The notes below the pieces were generated by a model. It was not told the DNA's origin, searched no databases, and saw only the letters and a program-made list of their open reading frames with translations. Made by a program: the position numbers and the translations under genes. From assembly GCA_025997675.1 (NCBI GenBank), contig BNUX01000023.1, positions 1 to 37,277 on the forward strand: a DNA stretch of 37,277 nucleotides, written 5' to 3'. Below are positions 6,302-14,191 of this stretch, piece after piece. How positions within the stretch are numbered: the stretch's first letter is position 1; each line of letters starts with the position of its first letter. This DNA is from Spirochaetia bacterium. Its GTDB lineage: Bacteria; Spirochaetota; Spirochaetia; Treponematales; Breznakiellaceae.

Positions 6302-7042
6302 ATGAAAAAGATTTTAATAGCGGTAGCCTTAGTAATGCTGTTGTGTGGAGCCTGTGTGACAAGCAGGGTCAAAGGGGACGCCGCTTTGCTGTTGGACCGC
6401 GGCACTTCCTTTGCCTCAAGGCAGGATTTTGATACGGCAATAGCGGCCTATACCGAAGCCATTAGGCTTTACCGCGGGTTTACCGCTGCGTATAACCAGC
6501 GTGGTCTTGCGTATACCTATAGGGGCGATTACGACAAGGCCATAAAGGACTATACCAAGGTAATCCGCCTCGAGCCCAACCCTGCCGGTGCCTATACCAG
6601 CCGTGGTAACGCGTATATCAATAGGGGCGCCTATGCCAAGGCTGTAAAGGATTTTACCAAGGTAATCAAGATTTATCCCAATTCTACCCCTGCCTATTAC
6701 AGCCGGGGTAATGCGTATTATGCCAAGGGCGATTATGACAAGGCTATAAATGACTACACCAAGGTAATCAGTATTAGTCCCGATTATGCCGCCGCCTATT
6801 ACAATCGGGGTAATGCGTATTATGCCAAGGGCGATTATGACAAGGCTATTTTGGATGATACCCTGGTAATCAAAATTATTCCCGATAACGCGGTGGCCTA
6901 TGCCAGCCGTGGTACTGCGTATTACAACAAGGGCAATTATGACAAGGCCATAGAAGACTTTACCAAAGCACTCGAACTTGATCCCAATAATGCCATTGCG
7001 AAACAGAATCTTGAAAATGCACGGAATACACGGGGGTATTAG
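6302..7042 (+). CDS. TPR lipoprotein or exported TPR protein, six repeats
   Basis: The protein has 246 residues. MKKILIAVALVMLLCGAC is a signal peptide ending in Cys residues that could serve as a relaxed spirochaetal lipobox. Six consecutive 34-residue tetratricopeptide repeats follow (pattern AYYNRGNAYYAKGDYDKAINDYTKVISISPDY-like), filling residues 30 to 240. TPR arrays bind peptides or partner proteins. I start at ATG 6302 (GGAGGTTAGGG just upstream), dropping 19 residues of an upstream in-frame ATG at 6245 that would bury the signal peptide. It is followed after 30 nt by a larger TPR gene built from the same repeat type. The specific partner is unknown. Confidence 0.85.
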   Translation: MKKILIAVALVMLLCGACVTSRVKGDAALLLDRGTSFASRQDFDTAIAAYTEAIRLYRGFTAAYNQRGLAYTYRGDYDKAIKDYTKVIRLEPNPAGAYTSRGNAYINRGAYAKAVKDFTKVIKIYPNSTPAYYSRGNAYYAKGDYDKAINDYTKVISISPDYAAAYYNRGNAYYAKGDYDKAILDDTLVIKIIPDNAVAYASRGTAYYNKGNYDKAIEDFTKALELDPNNAIAKQNLENARNTRGY

Positions 7043-7072
7043 GGAGGGGGGCGCCCGCATAGAGGTGGAACT

Positions 7073-9244
7073 ATGAAGAAAATGGTGATGGCGGCAGTGC
7101 TATTCTCGCTGCTCTTTACGGCCCATGCGGCAGACGATGCTAAAGGGAATGCCCAGGATTTACTGGTGAATACCGGTAATTCGTATTACGAAAAGGGCAA
7201 TTATGATCAGGCGATAGCGCATTACACCTGGGCGGTCAGTATTGATCCCAGTAATGCCGCCGTCTATGTCAACCGTGGTAATGCGTACTCCAACAAGGGC
7301 GATTATGATAAGGCCATAGCGGACTATACCCGGGCGCTCGGACTTGACGCCGATGCCTATGTTAACCGGGGGGACGCCTATTTCAACAATGGTGACTATG
7401 AAAAGGCCATAGCGGACTACACCCAGTCTCTCAGGGATAAGCCGGACAATAAGTATGTTTCTTTTTTTCGCGGCGTTGCGTACCATATTAAGGGCGATTA
7501 TGATAGGGCAATAGGGGATTACACCCGGGCCATCATCATTGACCCTGATTATGAGGCTGCCGTTAACCTGAGGGGGGATGCGTATTATGCCAAGGGCGAT
7601 ATAGACATGGCCCTGGTGGATTACACCAAGGCAGTCGAACTTGGCCCCCAGTACGTCTGGGCTTATACCATCCGGGGGGACGCGTATTATACCAAGGGCG
7701 ATTATGACAAGGCCGCTCTGGATTTCGAGCAGGCTATACGGCTTAACCCCAATCTTGCCTCCGGGTATTATAACCGTGGTAATGCGTATTCCAGCAAGGG
7801 GAATTATGACCAGGCGATAGTGAACTACACCCGGGCCATCGGTATTAATCCCGTTCATTTTCTTGCCTATCATAATCGCGGCAGTGCCTATAATCACAAG
7901 GGTGAATTAGACCAGGCCATAGCGGATTATACCCGGGCAATCGGCATTAATTCCAAGGATGCCCGTCCCTATAGTAACCGCGGCAGTGCATATAATGACC
8001 AGGGAAATTATGATTTGGCCATAGCGGATTACACGGCGGCCATCAGAATTAGTCCCGATGATGCCGCTGTCTATACCAACCGGGGTAACACCTATCATAA
8101 CAAGGGCGATATAGACCGGGCGATAGCGGACTACACGGCGGCCATCAGAATTGATCCCGCTTATGTTGCGGCCTATAACAATCGGAGCGCAGCGTATAAC
8201 GACAAGGGCGATTATGATAAGGCCATAGCGGACTGTAACCAGGCGCTCAGGATTAATGCCAATGATGCCCAAGCCTATTACAATCGCGCTTTTGCGTATC
8301 ATAACAAAGGCCGGTTAGACAATGCGTTGGCGGACTATACCCAGGCAATTAGAATCAATACCAATACTATCAAGGCCTATACCACTCAGGGGGATGCGCA
8401 TTACGACAATGGCAATTATGAATGGGCTTTGACGGCGTACGCGGAGGGAATCAGAGTTACCGCTAATAATGGCAAGGCCTACGGTAATCGCGGCGCTACG
8501 TATTTTGACAAGGGTGAAATAGACCGGGCCATAGCGGACTACGACCAGGCAATCAAGATTAACCCCAAGGATTTTCTTGCCTATAATAATCGCGGCGTTG
8601 CGTATCATAACAAGGGTGAGATAGACAGGGCCCTGGCGGACTACACCCAGGCAATCAGACTTAATCCCGATGATGCCCGCGCCTATAGGAATCGTGGTAA
8701 TGCATATAATGCCAGGGGCGATTCAGACCGGGCGATAGCGGATTACACCCAGGCAATCAGGATTGATCCCGGTAATGCCGCCGCGTATTACAATCGCGGG
8801 TATACCTATGACTACAAGGGCGATATAGAAAATGCCATAGCGGACTACACGGAAACCATCAGAATTGATCCCGATGATACGGCTGCCTATTACAATCGCG
8901 CTCTTGCCTATCAGAATCAGAATAAGGAGAGCGGTATGGACCGGGCGATAGCGGATTATACCCAGGCAATCAGGATTGACCCCAATTATACCGCCGCCTA
9001 TAACAATCGTGGTACGGCGTATAGGGATAAGCGCGAGTATGACCAGGCGATAGCGGACTATACCCGGGCGCTCAGCATGGACAGCAAACTTGTCCCGGCC
9101 TATAACAACCGTGGCAATGCGTATTATATGAAGGGAGATTATAGGCAGGCGGTTATTGACTATACCCAGGCACTGAAGCTGGACCCCAAAAACGAAGAAG
9201 CTAAGAAAGGGCTTGAGGAAGCCCGGAAACGCCAGCGGCAGTAA
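7073..9244 (+). CDS. Exported giant TPR protein, 20 repeats
   Basis: The protein has 723 residues, with signal peptide MKKMVMAAVLFSLLFTAHA followed by twenty TPR units in direct succession to the C-terminus. Nearly all are exactly 34 residues with consensus AYxNRGxAYxxKGDxDxAIADYTxAIRIxP. Exceptions are a shortened second unit and an 18th unit with a few extra residues (NQNKESGMDRA). Such an array forms a long right-handed superhelix for protein binding. The high identity between repeats at both protein and DNA level (GCGGATTACACC-like words recur) suggests growth by internal duplication, and copy number may vary among strains. It shares its repeat style with the gene before it. Likely periplasmic; function unknown. 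Confidence 0.9.
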   Translation: MKKMVMAAVLFSLLFTAHAADDAKGNAQDLLVNTGNSYYEKGNYDQAIAHYTWAVSIDPSNAAVYVNRGNAYSNKGDYDKAIADYTRALGLDADAYVNRGDAYFNNGDYEKAIADYTQSLRDKPDNKYVSFFRGVAYHIKGDYDRAIGDYTRAIIIDPDYEAAVNLRGDAYYAKGDIDMALVDYTKAVELGPQYVWAYTIRGDAYYTKGDYDKAALDFEQAIRLNPNLASGYYNRGNAYSSKGNYDQAIVNYTRAIGINPVHFLAYHNRGSAYNHKGELDQAIADYTRAIGINSKDARPYSNRGSAYNDQGNYDLAIADYTAAIRISPDDAAVYTNRGNTYHNKGDIDRAIADYTAAIRIDPAYVAAYNNRSAAYNDKGDYDKAIADCNQALRINANDAQAYYNRAFAYHNKGRLDNALADYTQAIRINTNTIKAYTTQGDAHYDNGNYEWALTAYAEGIRVTANNGKAYGNRGATYFDKGEIDRAIADYDQAIKINPKDFLAYNNRGVAYHNKGEIDRALADYTQAIRLNPDDARAYRNRGNAYNARGDSDRAIADYTQAIRIDPGNAAAYYNRGYTYDYKGDIENAIADYTETIRIDPDDTAAYYNRALAYQNQNKESGMDRAIADYTQAIRIDPNYTAAYNNRGTAYRDKREYDQAIADYTRALSMDSKLVPAYNNRGNAYYMKGDYRQAVIDYTQALKLDPKNEEAKKGLEEARKRQRQ

Positions 9245-9265
9245 AAGGAACAAGGAGAAATGTAC

Positions 9266-10108
9266 ATGAAGCGCATCGGATTGGTTTGGGCATTACTAGC
9301 GGGCGTTATGGTTACCGCCGTCTTTGCGGAAGACAACAAGCGGCCTGTTACGGCAGGGGATCTCGCGCATCTCTCCTATAAACAAAAGGAGGATATTCAA
9401 GTTTATACCAGTGTAGGGTTTGTCTTAAAAAGGTTTATACCTACGGATACCCTCGCCAGTGTTGAAGCAGGGGGGGAACTTACCATTGAAAATAAGATTC
9501 GCGGGGAGGAAATAGTCTTTACCCTTGGATTACCCGGTAGGGTAGGGGTTATCCTGCCCGGTGGCGGGTTGGGGATTTATTTTGGGAGCGAGAAAACGAT
9601 AGACAGATCAAGACTACTTTATTTTTTTCCGACCGGTAGAGGGTATGGTCTGGCAACTTCCCAGGGTAGGAATAAGCTCCAAAAAGTAGAGTATGGTGGT
9701 CATGTTTATACCGTAATCGCACCGGGCAGGCCGTATCTTTTGGCTGCCATTAAAGAAATAACGAGTAATGATGTGGTGGAAATAAACCTTTCCGGCAGCC
9801 GGATAAAAGAGGAAATAGCTCCGCCGCCTCCTCCGGTGGAAATAGGTGAACCGGAGGAAACAGCCCCTCCGGAGGAGATAGCCCCTCCGGTTACTCCCCC
9901 GGTGAACATTCAGGAGAAACTGCAAACAGTAATAGGAGAGGCGGAGGGCATGGTGCGGAATGGGGATAAGTCGTGGTTAAAGAAAAACAAGAAGCCCTTC
10001 ACGAAGTCGATCACGGGAGCGAAGAAGTTGCTCAAGAGTAAAGATACGGCCGCCATAGATGCCGCCATCGGTGAATTGGAAAAGCTTATTGCGGGGGCAA
10101 AGAACTAG
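9266..10108 (+). CDS. Exported protein with proline-rich linker, unknown
   Basis: The protein has about 280 residues. A signal peptide (MKRIGLVWALLAGVMVTAVFAED) is followed by a beta-rich domain (about 40-165; ELTIENKI, IVFTLGLPGRVGVILPGG) and a Pro/Glu-rich linker (EIAPPPPPVEIGEPEETAPPEE). A short Lys-rich helical tail resembles the helical ends of other envelope proteins. Start ATG 9266 is preferred to ATG 9260 because the AAGGAG at 9252-9257 is 8 nt away. I do not recognise the family. A proline-rich linker between two small domains suits crossing the periplasm or cell-wall layer. It is fifth in the exported-protein operon, 21 nt after the big TPR gene. Confidence 0.65.
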   Translation: MKRIGLVWALLAGVMVTAVFAEDNKRPVTAGDLAHLSYKQKEDIQVYTSVGFVLKRFIPTDTLASVEAGGELTIENKIRGEEIVFTLGLPGRVGVILPGGGLGIYFGSEKTIDRSRLLYFFPTGRGYGLATSQGRNKLQKVEYGGHVYTVIAPGRPYLLAAIKEITSNDVVEINLSGSRIKEEIAPPPPPVEIGEPEETAPPEEIAPPVTPPVNIQEKLQTVIGEAEGMVRNGDKSWLKKNKKPFTKSITGAKKLLKSKDTAAIDAAIGELEKLIAGAKN

Positions 10109-10149
10109 TTTTACCTAAAGTCCCGATGCGGGATGCCGAAAATTGGAAT

Positions 10150-10755
10150 ATGCGTAAATTAACACTTGCAACCCTGGTGGTTGCTCTAGCAGGGGTCGCG
10201 GTTCAGGGTTTTGCGTCTGAATCGCCTAAGTCGAATCTAGTGGCGGCCATACCCTCCTCCGGCGCCATTATGGGGAAGGGCCAACTGACCAGGGTGCAGT
10301 TGGCCGATGTTTTGCTCGCGGAGAATCCGGCGCTGGATAAAGGGTTTGCCAGGGATTTTTCCCAGATGTACATCACCGAGGCGGCTGCCGAGGGGGTCAA
10401 CCACGACATTGCCTTTTCCCAGATGTGCGTGGAAACGAACTTCTTTAAGTTCGATGGTCTGGTGACCAGGGAATCGAACAATTTCGGCGGCATCGGGGTG
10501 ATCGACGATCAGAACCGGGGTGTGCTGTTTCCTTCGACATTGATAGGAGTGCGGGCGCAGATACAACACCTGAAAGGGTACGCCACAAAGGAACCCCTGG
10601 CCCAGGCCCGGGTGGATCCCCGGTACTACAACATCTTCCACGGGTCCGCCCCGTTGATCTCCGACCTTTCCGGCCGGTGGTCCACCAATATAGCCTACGG
10701 GGAAAGCCTGCGAAACGTCACCAGGGAAACCGGCAAGAAACTGGTCCGGGGATAA
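10150..10755 (+). CDS. Glucosaminidase/lysozyme-like exported enzyme
   Basis: The protein has about 200 residues. A signal peptide (MRKLTLATLVVALAGVAVQGFA) is followed by a domain like the GH73/FlgJ-Bax glucosaminidases: AAAEGVNHDIAFSQMCVETNFFKFDG with a candidate catalytic Glu in the ETNFF segment, then SNNFGGIG, IGVRAQIQHLKGYA and a late YG-containing segment. Enzymes of this fold cut the glycan strands of peptidoglycan. I start at ATG 10150; the upstream ATG at 10126 is inside a small CCCGATGCGGG hairpin and lacks a ribosome site. It is the last gene of the operon and converges with the SPOR gene at 10773, linking the locus to cell-wall remodelling. The substrate is inferred. Confidence 0.75.
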   Translation: MRKLTLATLVVALAGVAVQGFASESPKSNLVAAIPSSGAIMGKGQLTRVQLADVLLAENPALDKGFARDFSQMYITEAAAEGVNHDIAFSQMCVETNFFKFDGLVTRESNNFGGIGVIDDQNRGVLFPSTLIGVRAQIQHLKGYATKEPLAQARVDPRYYNIFHGSAPLISDLSGRWSTNIAYGESLRNVTRETGKKLVRG

Positions 10756-10772
10756 AAGGGGTGGCCGGAGAG

Positions 10773-11096
10773 TTACCGGGTGGTCTTTATATCCCGGGCA
10801 ACCCTCCAGGCTTCCCATTCGTCACTGAATGGGCCGATGCGAACAGCATACCGTCCCTGGTTATAGTTTCTGTCCGCTAAACCGGAATCGGGTAAGTCGG
10901 GTATGTGTCTTTTAAGCGCCCGAAACAGTTCATCCGCTTCTTGCTTTTTACTCCCGTTAAAAAGACTTATCTGTACCCAATAATCCCCGGTATCCGGGGC
11001 GCGGGTGGAGAAGAAGTCCCACCTGAATAAACGGTTCTCCAGATGGGGGAAGCTCCGGCGATCCTCGGCAATAAAACGCTGCCATTGGGTGATCAC
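10773..11096 (-). CDS. SPOR-domain fragment, probably the out-of-frame end of the upstream vWA gene
   Basis: About 107 residues with a SPOR signature (YWVQISLF.....A..L...L......, then GRYAVRIGPFSDEWEAWRVA). SPOR domains bind peptidoglycan stripped of stem peptides, typically at division sites. The only start codon in frame is a GTG at 11096 with no ribosome site. The frame, however, stays open back to 11204, overlapping the end of the upstream gene and encoding a Gly/Pro linker (QPSVTPGSPGGDPGG). A -1 shift between 11152 and 11204 would fuse vWA protein, linker and SPOR. So this is either the broken C-terminus of one gene or a poorly started separate gene. Confidence 0.65.
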   Translation of the reverse strand: MITQWQRFIAEDRRSFPHLENRLFRWDFFSTRAPDTGDYWVQISLFNGSKKQEADELFRALKRHIPDLPDSGLADRNYNQGRYAVRIGPFSDEWEAWRVARDIKTTR

Positions 11097-11149
11097 TGTT
11101 TGTACATCAAGGTATTTCCCCCCTGGGTCACCACCGGGTGAACCAGGGG

Positions 11150-12328
11150 TTACTGAGGGTTGCTTCCCACCTTGAAGTACTCGATACTCCTGATAAGGCT
11201 TTCCTTAATATCCTTTTTGTAAACTTCCATTGATTTGCTGTCGTCCAGGAGAAAATAGACTAGCACCGACTTCCTTTCTGCGATGGGGTCCTTGTGTACG
11301 TACACTTGGGCGTCCGTATTCTCCGAAAAAGCCAGCCCGTTTCTGAGCTCATTGATGCGGTACATCTTTCCCCGTTGCCCGTCGGAGAAGTTCCTCCCGT
11401 TGATGGTAAAATCGACGCTGAAGTACTCTTTTCCTGCCCCTTCGTATACGGGCTTTATACTTCCCGGTTTGTACAGGGTTTCCGGCACGGAGGTAATGTT
11501 CGTGATAGACCAATTCTCGTTTTCCCGGTAGACCACGGTACCGTCAATGTAGTAATCCGGCTGCCGTTCATCGACTTGAAACCTGAACCGGGTACCGTCA
11601 AAGGGGGGGGTGAACACGGCGGTAAGGAGGGTCTCATGGGGATTGTCTACCCGGTTGATTCTTTGGGTAATAGCCGACAGGTTTCTTTTAAAGTCCTCCA
11701 GTCTCCCGTTTTTAACATACTCGTTTGCCGGGTTGCTGGAGATAACATTGAGGTGCGGCCGCCCGGCGGTGTCCATGCCTAAGCCAAGGGAATACGCCCT
11801 TATCGGCAGCTCCCGGTCGCTTATCTTAGTTTCGAGGAGCTTTTGCTTGATAAACTCGGAATACTTGAGCTCGTTCCGGCGGTCCGCCGGCTCAATGCTC
11901 AGTTCCGCCTCGAAGGTGTCTGTGCGCAGGGTACCGGCGGCGGAAGCATTGTCGTAGCTGTCGGTGATAGTCACTATGTAGACCGAATCAACCGTCTCGG
12001 GTATCCGGCCGTTTTTGCCCGCCTTGACTAGGTCGTCGAGCGCCCAATGGACGGCGTAAAACAGGGCGGCGCCATTATCTTTGTCCTGCCCGGTCTTGCT
12101 GTAGGTATCGATAGCCCTGAGGATGGTCTCTTCGTTACTCCCAAGGTTCAGCTCAATGAAGTTGCTGTCCCTGGTACCGTCGGGATTGAGCAGTTCGTGG
12201 ACACCACCGTCAAAGGACAGGAATCCCATGTAGATGTTGGGATTCTGGTTTAGTAAGGGCGCTTGTGAGTACGCCGCTATGACAAAAGAAAAGAGGAACA
12301 TTACCATCACGGGAACGAGCTTCTTCAT
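11150..12328 (-). CDS. Exported von Willebrand A-like protein with permuted motif order
   Basis: The protein has 392 residues with signal peptide MKKLVPVMVMFLFSFVIAAYSQA. Residues 31-225 read like a vWA domain starting at its second strand: IYMGFLSFDGGVHELL, a GAALFYAVHWALDDL helix, then VYIVTITDSYDN (usual TDG position), LPIRAYSLGLG and a final helix. A 120-residue beta-rich insert follows. The first vWA strand with a perfect DxSxS metal motif, VLVYFLLDDSKSM, appears only at residues 355-367, followed by helix 1 and the stop. The order is thus a circular permutation. The usual Thr is not obvious. The protein probably binds a ligand or partner in the periplasm. It has its own promoter and a SPOR frame just downstream. 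Confidence 0.7.
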   Translation of the reverse strand: MKKLVPVMVMFLFSFVIAAYSQAPLLNQNPNIYMGFLSFDGGVHELLNPDGTRDSNFIELNLGSNEETILRAIDTYSKTGQDKDNGAALFYAVHWALDDLVKAGKNGRIPETVDSVYIVTITDSYDNASAAGTLRTDTFEAELSIEPADRRNELKYSEFIKQKLLETKISDRELPIRAYSLGLGMDTAGRPHLNVISSNPANEYVKNGRLEDFKRNLSAITQRINRVDNPHETLLTAVFTPPFDGTRFRFQVDERQPDYYIDGTVVYRENENWSITNITSVPETLYKPGSIKPVYEGAGKEYFSVDFTINGRNFSDGQRGKMYRINELRNGLAFSENTDAQVYVHKDPIAERKSVLVYFLLDDSKSMEVYKKDIKESLIRSIEYFKVGSNPQ

Positions 12329-12360
12329 AAAAAACCCCTTTCCCCTCCCATAGTCTATTA

Positions 12361-12390
12361 AGTATAGATAGAATCATCCAATAATGTCAA
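12361..12390 (-). promoter_or_regulatory. Sigma-70-type promoter of the vWA gene
   Basis: Minus strand: TTGACA (12385-12390), 18-bp spacer, TATACT (12361-12366). It sits in the 69-nt gap after the barrel gene, with a leader of about 27 nt and a GGAGGGG ribosome site before ATG 12328. Confidence 0.75.
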
Positions 12391-12397
12391 GTCACGG

Positions 12398-14191
12398 TCA
12401 GAACTGCCAGCTGAGGTTCAAGGCCGGGCGGAGATACCCCAAGCCCTCCGGAAGGAGGGCGCCGTTGGACAGCACGTGGGTAAAATCCGCACCGGCGTCG
12501 ATAAAGAAGGGGCCTATGATATGCCACCGGAGGGAAATGCCCGCGTTCAGGGATAGATAGAGGGCGGTCATGGGGGGATCACTGGCCTCGCCGTAGTCAT
12601 AGAGGAAATTGGTTAGGACGGTTATCCCTGCCCCCAGGCGGAAGTTAAAGGCCATGATGTGCTTCGGCAGCCATAGCTGATACAGCAGGTCCACCTGCGT
12701 CTCCGGTACATGGGCCGATACGGTATACTGTTCCGTTTGGTCTTTCATGGTAAACCAGGATGCGCCCAATTCCGCCCCTAAATACCCCCAGTCCCGCTTT
12801 AGGGGGAGTACCCCTACCCGGATGGCGGCGCCCAGGGGAAAGAATGGGCTGGTAAAGGCATCCTCCTGAAATAGCCGTCCATACAGGGGTAGGAGGGGGG
12901 CATATCCCGCCGAAACAACAAAGTCGGGCCTTTGGGAACGGTCTTCGATATTCTGTAAGTACTCCCGCTCCCGGCGTTCCCTCCCTGTTTGTCGTTCTTC
13001 CCGCCGCCGCTGCGCTGCCAGCCGCCGCCGCTCCTCCAGCTGTCGACGTTCCTCCAGCCGCCGTTCCTTCTCCAGCCGCCGCCGCTCCTCCAGCTGTCGA
13101 CGTTCCTCCAGCCGCCGTTGCTCCGCCACCCGCCGCTGCTCCTCCAGCCGCCGTTGTTCTTCCAGCTTCCGTTGCTCCTCCAGCCGCCGTTGCTCCTCCA
13201 GCCGCCGCTGCTCCTCCAGCCGTTGACGTTCCTCCAGCCGCCGTTGCTCCTCCAGCCGCCGCTGCTCTTCCCGCCGCCGCTCTTCTTCCAGCCGCCGCTC
13301 TTCTTCCAGCCGCCGCTCTTCTTCCAGCCGCCGCCGCTCTTCTTCCAGCCGCCGCTCTTCTTCCAGCCGCCGCTGTTCCTCCAGCCGCCGCAGCTCCTCC
13401 AGCCGCCGCTGCTCTTCCAGCCGCCGCTGCTCATCCAGCTGCCGCAGCCCTTCCAGCCGCCGCTGCTCCTCCAGCCGCCGCAGCTCATCCAGCCGCCGTT
13501 GCTCCTCCAACCGCTGCCGTTCTTCCCGCGCCCGCTCTTCCGGGGTTTTTTCAGGATGGATGGTAAAGGTTCCCCGGGAGTCCTCCAGTCCTCCGGGGTT
13601 CATGATACGTATCTCGTATGAACCCGGCGAAAGCTGCTCTTTGTTGAAGGTAAGCCGAAGGGCGTTTTCCGTAAACTCCCTGCTGAGAGGGCGGATGTCC
13701 TGCCCGGCCCCGCCCGGAGGACGGAGCATGGCGTCCGCATCCGGAGCGATATCCCGTCCAAGTACCGTAATTTGCCAGGAGATTCCGTTTTCAAGGAAGA
13801 ACTCCGGGGGGGTAAAACTGCGTATGGCCGGTTGGATGGCCTTTAAAACCTCGAAGTTTACCCATTCCGTGGTATAGGCAAGGCGGTCCAGGAAATTGTA
13901 GACCCCTAACCGGTACCGGTACGCGCCGGGGCGTAAGGAAACTTGCAGGAAGTTCTCTTCCGTCGATTTCCGTTGCAGCTCCCGGTATCCCGTGTCCGCT
14001 GCCTCTTCAAGGAACACCTCATACCGGAGTACCGCAGGGTCCCGGGGCCAGGACAGGCGCTGGATAAACTGCCGGCTGTCCCCGGTCTGTTCGATAAAAA
14101 AGCCCACCCCGCCGGACGCCGGTTCCTGTGCCCCAAGGGAAAGGCACGTAAGGAGCAGGGTGAGTATAAAACAGCCCTTCCTATTCGCCAT
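12398..14191 (-). CDS. Outer-membrane barrel protein with long RRLEEQ-repeat helix
   Basis: The protein has 597 residues. It has a signal peptide to about residue 21, a FnIII/Ig-like region with FTPPEFFLENGISWQITVLG and RIMNPGG segments (to about 215), then about 29 hexapeptides of RRLEEQ type (224-405). The final 170 residues form a membrane beta-barrel pattern ending in an aromatic residue (LNLSWQF), as outer-membrane proteins do. The repeat alternates Arg and Glu with few hydrophobic residues, the signature of a stable single alpha helix, roughly 27 nm if fully helical. It would bridge the periplasm. Its ATG overlaps the end of the FecR gene by 11 nt, so translation is coupled to it. The terminator is not visible. 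Substrate or partner is unknown. Confidence 0.75.
   Translation of the reverse strand: MANRKGCFILTLLLTCLSLGAQEPASGGVGFFIEQTGDSRQFIQRLSWPRDPAVLRYEVFLEEAADTGYRELQRKSTEENFLQVSLRPGAYRYRLGVYNFLDRLAYTTEWVNFEVLKAIQPAIRSFTPPEFFLENGISWQITVLGRDIAPDADAMLRPPGGAGQDIRPLSREFTENALRLTFNKEQLSPGSYEIRIMNPGGLEDSRGTFTIHPEKTPEERAREERQRLEEQRRLDELRRLEEQRRLEGLRQLDEQRRLEEQRRLEELRRLEEQRRLEEERRLEEERRRLEEERRLEEERRLEEERRREEQRRLEEQRRLEERQRLEEQRRLEEQRRLEEQRKLEEQRRLEEQRRVAEQRRLEERRQLEERRRLEKERRLEERRQLEERRRLAAQRRREERQTGRERREREYLQNIEDRSQRPDFVVSAGYAPLLPLYGRLFQEDAFTSPFFPLGAAIRVGVLPLKRDWGYLGAELGASWFTMKDQTEQYTVSAHVPETQVDLLYQLWLPKHIMAFNFRLGAGITVLTNFLYDYGEASDPPMTALYLSLNAGISLRWHIIGPFFIDAGADFTHVLSNGALLPEGLGYLRPALNLSWQF
12976..13522 (-). 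repeat. 18-bp tandem repeat encoding RRLEEQ hexapeptides
   Basis: About 29 degenerate units, coding-strand form near CGCCGGCTGGAGGAGCAA, make up the helical part of the barrel protein gene. One unit has an extra Arg codon (RRRLEEE). High unit identity makes copy-number change by slippage likely. The array opens long antisense frames rich in Pro/Leu that are artefacts. Confidence 0.9.

Noticed and set aside
12989..13621. Leu/Pro-rich plus-strand frame opposite the RRLEEQ array
   Set aside because: It is an artefact of the 18-bp repeat read backwards.
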